From assembly GCA_934255405.1 (NCBI GenBank), contig CAKQNT010000007.1, positions 1 to 64,000 of the forward strand: a DNA stretch of 64,000 bases. Reading direction: 5' to 3'. The stretch's first letter is position 1, and each line of letters begins with the position of its first letter. Shown here piece after piece: positions 58,896 to 64,000 of the stretch. The position numbers were made by a program, and so were the translations under genes. Below the pieces are notes generated by a model. It did no database searches. It was not told the DNA's origin and saw only the letters and a program-made list of their open reading frames with translations. Origin of the DNA: an uncultured Alphaproteobacteria bacterium (GTDB lineage Bacteria; Pseudomonadota; Alphaproteobacteria; RF32; CAG-239).

Positions 58896-59055
58896 TAAAA
58901 TCAAGGGATCACCGATACCTGGTCGGCGGTTTGTCACAATTCCGGCTGAAGAATATAGGCTGTTGATGGTGGCGGCATGGAACAGAGGGCAAAGAGCGCA
59001 GGCGCAAAAACAATTAAAAGCCCTGAACGCTTGGAAAATGCAAAACGGATTGTGA
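58876..59055 (+). CDS. Small phage protein, 59 residues
   Basis: Basic, helical; RGQRAQAQKQLKALNAWKMQ near the end. ATG 58876 has AAGGGGGATC. Unrecognised. Confidence 0.5.
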   Translation: MLRKLLDKIKGSPIPGRRFVTIPAEEYRLLMVAAWNRGQRAQAQKQLKALNAWKMQNGL

Positions 59056-59062
59056 GGGAGCG

Positions 59063-59686
59063 ATGGTTAGCAAATTTATGTTTTTTGAAAACTTTAAGGA
59101 TACGGCGGACAAATTGCCCGATGATTTGCGGCTGAAGTTTTACGATGCCATAACCGACTACGCTTTTAAGGGGATAGAACCTGATGATGCGATCATAGGA
59201 GCCTTGGTAAACGCAATTAAGCCAAGCCTGGACAAAGAAGAAAAAAGAGGAGGAAACCATAATCCAAGCGGAAACAATCAGCACAAAGTTGGTCAAACGG
59301 GGTCAAACGAGGTCAAACGAGGTCAAACCGAGGTCAAGGTTGAGGTCAAAAATAATCAAGGTGGCCAAAGTGGTCAATCCTTTCTTGAAACAGAAACAGA
59401 AACAGAAACAGAAACAGAAGATATTGTTAATTTAGCGGCGAGCCGCCAATATGCCTTTGAGGGGCAAGTTGTGAAATTGAGCCAAAAGGACTTTGACAAC
59501 TGGCAAAGAGCATATCCTGAGTTGAACCTGCGAGCCGAGCTGATGATGCGCGACCAGTGGTTGGCACGGCAGCCGGAAGATGTCCGTAAGCGTTGGTTTA
59601 TTTCGACCCAGCAATATTTTCTCAAACAAAACGAGTTTCGAAAAAGGCAAAACCATGAGGAAGTCAGGGAGGATTGGTACGTCTGA
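59063..59686 (+). CDS. DUF6291-like phage replication protein
   Basis: A 207-residue protein. The N-terminus (FMFFENFKDTADKLPDDLRL and then YAFKGIEPDDAIIGALVNAI) matches replisome-organiser-like DUF6291 proteins. A middle low-complexity tract has Gln/Gly repeats and then a five-copy hexamer GAAACA (59388-59417) coding for Glu-Thr repeats. The C-terminal domain (about 145-200) is Trp/Gln rich. The middle tract is prone to slippage. Confidence 0.7.
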   Translation: MVSKFMFFENFKDTADKLPDDLRLKFYDAITDYAFKGIEPDDAIIGALVNAIKPSLDKEEKRGGNHNPSGNNQHKVGQTGSNEVKRGQTEVKVEVKNNQGGQSGQSFLETETETETETEDIVNLAASRQYAFEGQVVKLSQKDFDNWQRAYPELNLRAELMMRDQWLARQPEDVRKRWFISTQQYFLKQNEFRKRQNHEEVREDWYV

Positions 59687-60075
59687 TGGCAAATACGGGG
59701 ATTGTTTTACACCATTTGGCGGAATTGTACGCCAAGCCCAAAACCAACCAGCTGCAAGAGGCGGCGATTTGTGAGTACGAAGAAAAGCTAACCGGCAATT
59801 TTGACAGCTATGATCGGGCGTTTAGCGGAATTGCCACGGCTGAACTGGTTAAGGCGATTGATGATTATTGGCGGTACAAGTCGGACAAGCAACGTCCCAC
59901 GGTAGCCCAGATTATGGCCATGGTGAACTCTACCGAGCACAAAGCCGGCGGCGAAATGGACGAAGAATTTCGGGCACGGGTTGAAAAATGTGCGGCTGAA
60001 CTGGACGATAAATGGGGATCTTTCGATTCCGGAATAGGAGCGCGGTTTAAGGCAAAATTTGGCTTGGAGGATTAG
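59686..60075 (+). CDS. Phage replication-region hypothetical protein
   Basis: A 129-residue protein starting at the ATG that overlaps the previous stop (TGATG). Helical, with TNQLQEAAICEYEEKLTGNF. Unrecognised; position suggests replication. Confidence 0.6.
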   Translation: MANTGIVLHHLAELYAKPKTNQLQEAAICEYEEKLTGNFDSYDRAFSGIATAELVKAIDDYWRYKSDKQRPTVAQIMAMVNSTEHKAGGEMDEEFRARVEKCAAELDDKWGSFDSGIGARFKAKFGLED

Positions 60076-60077
60076 CG

Positions 60078-60560
60078 ATGGAATATGTTACACCGGACGA
60101 GTGTTATCGCAAGGGGTTAGTTAGAGGCGATGATGGTCTGTACTACAAACTTAACACCCTCGAAAGGTATGGACGGGACGGCTGGTTGAACTTTGGCGAT
60201 CCAGAATACAGCGCGGTTGACAGAGTTTCGGCAGGCAGCCGGTTATGGCGCGATTTTTATCACGGAAAGGTTGCGAGCACCGGGGTCAATGATTTGGCTA
60301 AGGTCAGAGTTGACGGTTGCGGCAGCGGCGATCTGACCGCCAGAGTGCTGGATGCCAGAGATCGTTTTAACAAAGCCATTGCCTCTATCCCCAAGGAATT
60401 TGCCCCGGCGGTTATTCGGGTGTGTTGCGATGATTTGGAGTTTGCCGTCAAGGGCAGCGACAGACAGAAAATGTACGCCAAGCATCGGCAGGCAATGTTG
60501 CTGTGTTGCGGACTGGACAGATTGATTGAACATTACAGGTGGTATAAATGGAAAGCATAG
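60078..60560 (+). CDS. Phage replication-region protein, DUF6456-like
   Basis: A 160-residue protein with ARDRFNKAIASIPKEFAPAV and CCGLDRLIEHYRWYKW at the end; the last part has the LLxxxLDRLxxHY pattern of DUF6456. That is a weak family hint. ATG is three bases after the previous stop. Confidence 0.5.
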   Translation: MEYVTPDECYRKGLVRGDDGLYYKLNTLERYGRDGWLNFGDPEYSAVDRVSAGSRLWRDFYHGKVASTGVNDLAKVRVDGCGSGDLTARVLDARDRFNKAIASIPKEFAPAVIRVCCDDLEFAVKGSDRQKMYAKHRQAMLLCCGLDRLIEHYRWYKWKA

Positions 60561-60913
60561 AGAAAGAACTGGACAGATTGGTGCAAATGTTGTGTATCAA
60601 CCATATTTGCCACATTTGCGGCACCAGGTCGGCGACTGCCGTTCATCACATAATTGGCAGGGCCAACCCGGTGTTGAGATATGATGTAACCAACTTGTTG
60701 CCGGTATGCAATGAATGCCATCGGGCTATACATGACAAGGGAGTTGATGTATCCGGCTATGTTCACCCCTGGCGGTGGGAGTATTTGCAGAGAATTAAAA
60801 ACAAGTCGTACAAAGACATACTGACCTTTGAAATGCAAATGAGCGAAAAAGAATATTTTAAGCAGTGCCGGCAGGTGCTAAAAGGATTGTTGGGTGAAAA
60901 CATTAGAAATTAA
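60548..60913 (+). CDS. HNH/NinG-like zinc-binding phage protein
   Basis: A 121-residue protein with a zinc ribbon: CHICGTRSATAVHHIIGRAN, then NLLPVCNECHRAIHDKG. Two Cys pairs and the HHIIG motif are typical of HNH endonucleases of phages, including NinG-type. Starts 13 bp inside the preceding gene. Confidence 0.75.
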   Translation: MESIEKELDRLVQMLCINHICHICGTRSATAVHHIIGRANPVLRYDVTNLLPVCNECHRAIHDKGVDVSGYVHPWRWEYLQRIKNKSYKDILTFEMQMSEKEYFKQCRQVLKGLLGENIRN

Positions 60914-61061
60914 ACAAGGGAACAAAATCACTTATAAAATTGTTCCCGACAACTACAAACCAAGCGACGATCGGGCTGAGCCGGATATGACCACATCAGG
61001 GCGAAGAACCATTTGCATGGGAGTGGATAAAAAAAATTGGGATAAGATATTTAAAAAATAA
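60894..61061 (+). CDS. Small phage protein, 55 residues
   Basis: A GTG-started frame with AAAGGATTGTTGG before it, overlapping the HNH gene by 20 bp. Basic: KTLEIKQGNKITYKIVPDNY. Unrecognised. Confidence 0.45.
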   Translation: MKTLEIKQGNKITYKIVPDNYKPSDDRAEPDMTTSGRRTICMGVDKKNWDKIFKK

Positions 61062-61111
61062 AACTTTGTATTATGTATTGCATCGGCTAGACAAAACAAA
61101 AGGTGAAAAAA

Positions 61112-61246
61112 ATGATTGAAATTTATTATATTGGATTTTTAGCACTAGCGGTCTATGCGCAAGTTAAGCGCAATAACTTTAGAGGCAATATATGCAACTT
61201 TGCGCTGGAAATACCAATTATGGGAAGAATTTTTGGTATTTGGTAA
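61112..61246 (+). CDS. Small membrane protein, 44 residues
   Basis: MIEIYYIGFLALAVYAQVKR begins with a hydrophobic helix. AAAGGTGAAAAAA precedes the ATG. It is the last gene before the late promoter. Confidence 0.5.
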   Translation: MIEIYYIGFLALAVYAQVKRNNFRGNICNFALEIPIMGRIFGIW

Positions 61247-61254
61247 AATCGCTA

Positions 61255-61283
61255 TTGACATACTGTCAGGCGTGTAGTAGTAT
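61255..61283 (+). promoter_or_regulatory. Late promoter candidate (PR'-like)
   Basis: TTGACA (61255-61260), 17-nt spacer, TAGTAT (61278-61283). The transcript meets two terminators (61342-61377 and 61453-61486) before the first late gene at 61499, the classic arrangement for Q-type antitermination. The 61247-61498 gap holds no gene. Confidence 0.55.
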
Positions 61284-61341
61284 TTTTATATAGTGGAATT
61301 TTAGGCTTTGTTGCCAGGTTTCACTTTTCAGGTCAAACCTT

Positions 61342-61377
61342 AAACCGTCATAATCCTCCTTTTATGGCGGTTTTTTG
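61342..61377 (+). terminator. First terminator after late promoter
   Basis: AAACCGTCATAA pairs with TTTTATGGCGGTTT, then TTTTGTTT. Confidence 0.75.
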
Positions 61378-61452
61378 TTTGCCTGATTTGTGTGTTTGAA
61401 AGCACAAATATCCAGAATGGATGTTTTCCTTTCAGTGAGGGTATATCGGTGT

Positions 61453-61486
61453 GCCCGGGTTCTTCTCCTTTCCCGGGCATTTTTTA
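61453..61486 (+). terminator. Second terminator after late promoter
   Basis: GCCCGGG (61453-61459) and CCCGGGC (61472-61478), then ATTTTTTAA. Confidence 0.8.
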
Positions 61487-61498
61487 AAGGGTGAAACA

Positions 61499-61834
61499 AT
61501 GGGTGTGGGCAATAATGGCAATCTAATTCCCTTGAGTGAAAGAAGCAAGGAAGATGCTTTTGAGATACGCTCCAGGGGTGGTAAAGCATGCGCAACCGCT
61601 CAAAGACGGCGCAAACGCTTGAGAGAAACGCTTGAAGAGCTATTGGCTAAAGGTAACACTCAAGAAGATATTTGCCAAATGTTGATTAGTGGAGAGTTTC
61701 CGGCAAAGACATTTGAGGTTATCAGGGATACGGTGGGTGAGAAACCGGCCACTGATATAACCGGCACATTGGATATTACCCAAGCATTGGTGAGGTTTGT
61801 AGATGACGGAAGTGACGGTGGAGATACCCAGTAA
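61499..61834 (+). CDS. Terminase small subunit-like protein
   Basis: A 111-residue protein, basic N-terminal half (GGKACATAQRRRKRLRETLE) that could bind DNA, then LLAKGNTQEDICQMLIS. Position before the large terminase with a 32-bp overlap supports the call; sequence alone is weak. AAAGGGTGAAAC precedes the ATG. Confidence 0.6.
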   Translation: MGVGNNGNLIPLSERSKEDAFEIRSRGGKACATAQRRRKRLRETLEELLAKGNTQEDICQMLISGEFPAKTFEVIRDTVGEKPATDITGTLDITQALVRFVDDGSDGGDTQ

Positions 61835-63122
61835 GTTTAAGCCTCTGCTGTGTGAAAGTTATCGCAACAAGCTGTATTATGGCGGACGAGCCGGCGGAAA
61901 GTCGTTTGCTTTTGCCGACAGTCTGTTATTGCTGGGGCGCACAAAACAGTTGTTCATCGCCTGCGTGCGCGAGGTTCAAAACTCGATTAAGGATTCTGTT
62001 TACAAGCTGCTAAAAGATCGGGCAGAAAATTATAAATTTGACGATTACAGGTTTTATGAAGACCGGATTGAAAATATTATAACCGGCACGAGATTTGTCT
62101 TTAAGGGATTAAAAGACCAAAACAAGCAAAATATTAAATCTCTTGAAGGTGTTGATATATGTTGGATTGAAGAGGGACAAAGCATCAGCAAGGCCAGCTG
62201 GGAAGTGCTTAACCCAACTATTCGTAAAAAAGGCTCGGAAATTTGGGTTTCTATGAACCGCGAAGAAGAAAACGACCCGATCTGGGTGGCGGTTGCGGCA
62301 AACTCTGACGAGCGCACCTTTGTGTGCAAAGTTAATTATTATGATAATCCATATTGCCCGGAAGAAATGCGCTATTTGGCTGAAAAAAGCAAAAGCGAAA
62401 ATTACGAGGATTATTTGCATATCTGGGAGGGCGAACCGGTCCAGCAAGGAAACACCAAGCTAATTGGCGGCAAGGCGGTGGTAAAAGCCTTTGAGCCTAA
62501 GATGGATAGTTCAACCTCGCCGCTGATTATCGGTTTGGATATCGCCCGGTTTGGCGACGACACCACGGTGTTTTGTTTCCGCAAAGGGCGGTGGTGCTAT
62601 CGGTTTGACAGCTACACGCACAAGAGCGTGGTTGAGGTGGCGAATATCGCTACTAATTTGATTAAAGAGTTTCAGCCGGCGCGGTTGTTTTTGGATGACG
62701 GCGGTGTCGGCGGTGGGGTCTATGATATTTTGAAAGACCGCGGATTTGGTGAAGTCGTGCGCGGTGTGAATTTTGGCGGTAATGCCATTGATGACGAGCG
62801 TTACACCAACCGCCGGGCTGAAATGTGGGATTGTGTTCGGGAATGGCTGACCCAGACGGTGCAACTGCCAAACGACGACCGTTTGCTTGACGATCTATGT
62901 GCTGTCAACAAAAAGTATGACCGCCGCGGCAGATTGCAGTTGGAGAGCAAGGAAGAAGTCAAGAAGCGTTTGGGACGCTCTCCGGACAAGGCCGACGCTT
63001 TGGCTCTGACCTTCGCCGAGCCGGTGTATGACGTTGGCAAACCGCGAATGTACGGAAATGGCAATGTTTCTTTTGAAGAATTATTTGCTTTGGACGCAGC
63101 GAGAAAGGATAACACATGGTAA
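61803..63122 (+). CDS. Terminase large subunit (PBSX-like)
   Basis: A 439-residue packaging motor. Walker A: YYGGRAGGKSFAFADSLLLL; Walker B: EGVDICWIEEGQSISKASWE; the nuclease domain has LIIGLDIARFGDDTTVFCFR (Asp), LFLDDGGVGGGVYDIL and KADALALTFAEP. It cuts concatemers and pumps DNA into proheads. Confidence 0.92.
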   Translation: MTEVTVEIPSKFKPLLCESYRNKLYYGGRAGGKSFAFADSLLLLGRTKQLFIACVREVQNSIKDSVYKLLKDRAENYKFDDYRFYEDRIENIITGTRFVFKGLKDQNKQNIKSLEGVDICWIEEGQSISKASWEVLNPTIRKKGSEIWVSMNREEENDPIWVAVAANSDERTFVCKVNYYDNPYCPEEMRYLAEKSKSENYEDYLHIWEGEPVQQGNTKLIGGKAVVKAFEPKMDSSTSPLIIGLDIARFGDDTTVFCFRKGRWCYRFDSYTHKSVVEVANIATNLIKEFQPARLFLDDGGVGGGVYDILKDRGFGEVVRGVNFGGNAIDDERYTNRRAEMWDCVREWLTQTVQLPNDDRLLDDLCAVNKKYDRRGRLQLESKEEVKKRLGRSPDKADALALTFAEPVYDVGKPRMYGNGNVSFEELFALDAARKDNTW

Positions 63123-63373
63123 AAGCAATTATGGATCGAGTTTTTATTAGGCTGGACAAGAAAGAAGAAAAAACCAAAGGCGGCATTATTTTGGCCGACA
63201 CGGTCGAAGACAGCCGCACCACCGGCGTGGTTGAGAGCGTGGGCGAAGATGTTAGTTGCGTTAAGCCCGGCGACAGAGTTCTTTTTCATGTGTTTGACGA
63301 GCTGCCCAGCTATGATCCGGAAGTGGTGGTGGTAAGACAGAGCAGCTTGCTGGGAGTGTTTGAAGATGAATAA
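63116..63373 (+). CDS. Phage-encoded GroES-like co-chaperonin
   Basis: An 85-residue Cpn10. RVFIRLDKKEEKTKGGIILA carries the mobile loop with the GGI(I/V)L contact for GroEL, followed by TTGVVESVGEDVSCVKPGDR, VLFHVFDELPSYDPEVVVVR and LLGVFED. It is shorter than host GroES (about 95) mainly in the roof loop. Starts 7 bp inside the terminase gene. Probably adapts host GroEL to fold the phage capsid, as T4 gp31 does. Confidence 0.85.
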   Translation: MVKAIMDRVFIRLDKKEEKTKGGIILADTVEDSRTTGVVESVGEDVSCVKPGDRVLFHVFDELPSYDPEVVVVRQSSLLGVFEDE

Positions 63374-64000
63374 GGATGTGGAAAAATGGCTGGATAAAAT
63401 AGGCAAAGCGGAAAAGGCTTATGAGAATTATCACAAGCTGGTGGCCGAAATCCGCGAGTATTACAAAAACACCAAAGACAAGAACAAACAAAACATATTC
63501 TGGGCTTCAATCGAAACCTTGAAGCCTTTTTTGTATTTCAAACAGCCAAAAGTTTATGTCGAGCGCAAGGAAAAAGCCAGCGATCCGGTGCAATCGGTGG
63601 CCTGCCAAATTTTGGAAAAGGCTCTTGAATGGGATTTGGGGCAGTTTGACTTTGACGGAGTTATAAAATACGCGCGCAACGACTATTTGCTCAGCGGCTC
63701 GGGTTTGTTGTGCGAACGCTACCACCCGAGTTTTAAGTCAATGGATGGCGAAACCGAGGTGTTGGCCGGCGAACAGGTGGACACTTCTTATATTGATCCG
63801 GTGGATTTTCTCGCCGACAGCGAGAAAGTAGGCATTTGGGAAGACGTGACTTGGATCGCTCACAAAATCCACATGACCAAGCAAGAAGTGATTGAGCAGT
63901 TTGGCGACAAGGTCAAAGACTTCTTTATCGAAGACGGCACAGACAACGACAAGCAGAAAAACACCGTTGTTTATGAAATTTGGGACAAGACCAGCAAGAC
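63366..64000 (+). CDS. Portal protein, 3' truncated by window
   Basis: The first 211 residues: WLDKIGKAEKAYENYHKLVA, a head region with ETLKPFLYFKQPKVYVER, KYARNDYLLSGSGLLCERYH and SYIDPVDFLADSEK. The acidic, Tyr-rich start and YLLxGSGLLxxRY motif fit portal proteins of tailed phages. ATG overlaps the GroES gene stop. Confidence 0.72.
   Translation, partial: MNKDVEKWLDKIGKAEKAYENYHKLVAEIREYYKNTKDKNKQNIFWASIETLKPFLYFKQPKVYVERKEKASDPVQSVACQILEKALEWDLGQFDFDGVIKYARNDYLLSGSGLLCERYHPSFKSMDGETEVLAGEQVDTSYIDPVDFLADSEKVGIWEDVTWIAHKIHMTKQEVIEQFGDKVKDFFIEDGTDNDKQKNTVVYEIWDKTSK

Larger units (their letters stand above)
48851..64000. mobile_element. Temperate tailed-phage prophage, 3' part missing
   Basis: Integrase next to tRNA-Thr, divergent early operons around a CI/Cro-type immunity region, recombination and replication genes, then terminase, GroES and portal. 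Gene order is lambda-like: leftward int and recombination genes, rightward replication and late genes. The right end and tail genes are outside the window. Confidence 0.93.

Noticed and set aside
59280..59420. CRISPR-like repeats
   Set aside because: The repeated GGTCAAACG and GAAACA units are short coding repeats without spacers.

Overview
The window looks like a chromosome segment of an uncultured, probably host-associated alphaproteobacterium. The marker genes are a full-length CtrA with Asp51, a ChpT-like phosphotransferase, CheY-like and CheR proteins, FliI/FliJ, a prohibitin-like SPFH protein, TrmFO and the HpnC-HpnD-HpnE squalene route. Assignment to a gut Rhodospirillales/RF32-like lineage is only inference from this gene mix and the small intergenic repeats. 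Genes are tightly packed, and many start codons share bases with the preceding stop (ATGA or TGATG).

Layout. 1-318: repeat-rich gene-free DNA. 319-12849: housekeeping genes: YqgE, a DsbD/ScsB-like reductase, RNase HI, an AlbA_2 protein, an M16 peptidase, ElbB, SPFH, a structured RNA candidate resembling 6S RNA, then trmFO-hpnC-hpnD-hpnE. 12994-18928: a cell-cycle and motility block (secreted Pro-rich protein, ChpT-like, CheY-like, CheR, CtrA, FliI, FliJ). 18949-22931: SodB, tRNA-Ser, an ASCH protein, a ROK kinase and a secreted PLD-type nuclease. 23117-26786: a four-gene glycolipid cluster (ArnT-like GT39, polyprenyl-phosphate GT2, YdjC/NaxD-like deacetylase, GtrA) whose make-up matches the hexosamine lipid A modification systems of Francisella and Bordetella. 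26815-32140: an AT-rich accessory island bounded by 26-bp direct repeats. It carries a KH-domain protein, an AAA ATPase/DUF4276 pair that looks like a PARIS-type defence module, a frameshifted pentapeptide/HTH gene and the tail of a serine recombinase, and it ends next to tRNA-Glu.

32307-48742: core genes again: a CoA-disulfide-reductase-like protein with a cysteine-less rhodanese domain; ffh-rpsP-rimM-trmD-rplS behind a structured leader; a large secreted Cys-rich DUF1566-type protein; hisS; an aspartate-semialdehyde-dehydrogenase homologue that has lost its catalytic Cys and His; MscS; MurD; and a hexapeptide acyltransferase. A 550-bp intergenic patch (41171-41723) collects copies of at least three repeat families.

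48775-64000: tRNA-Thr(CGU) is the likely attachment site of a lambda-like prophage whose right end is outside the window. Leftward early genes (integrase, HTH/Xis-like, many tiny ORFs, a PD-(D/E)XK-like nuclease, a DNA methyltransferase, a DUF1071 annealing protein) run from a PL-like promoter. A CI-like S24 repressor is followed by a lipoprotein gene interrupted by a stop codon. Rightward genes begin with a Cro-like protein and continue through VRR-NUC, MazG-like, replication, HNH, terminase, a phage GroES and a portal protein cut by the window edge. Three promoters (PL, PRM, PR) share one design: a 14-bp operator TAGCA-N4-TGCTA inside a 16-nt promoter spacer. A late promoter followed at once by two terminators suggests antitermination control of the head genes.

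The observations most worth a second look are the ASADH pseudoenzyme, the AAA/DUF4276 defence-like pair, the phage immunity region, the phage GroES, the structured ffh leader and the 6S-like RNA.
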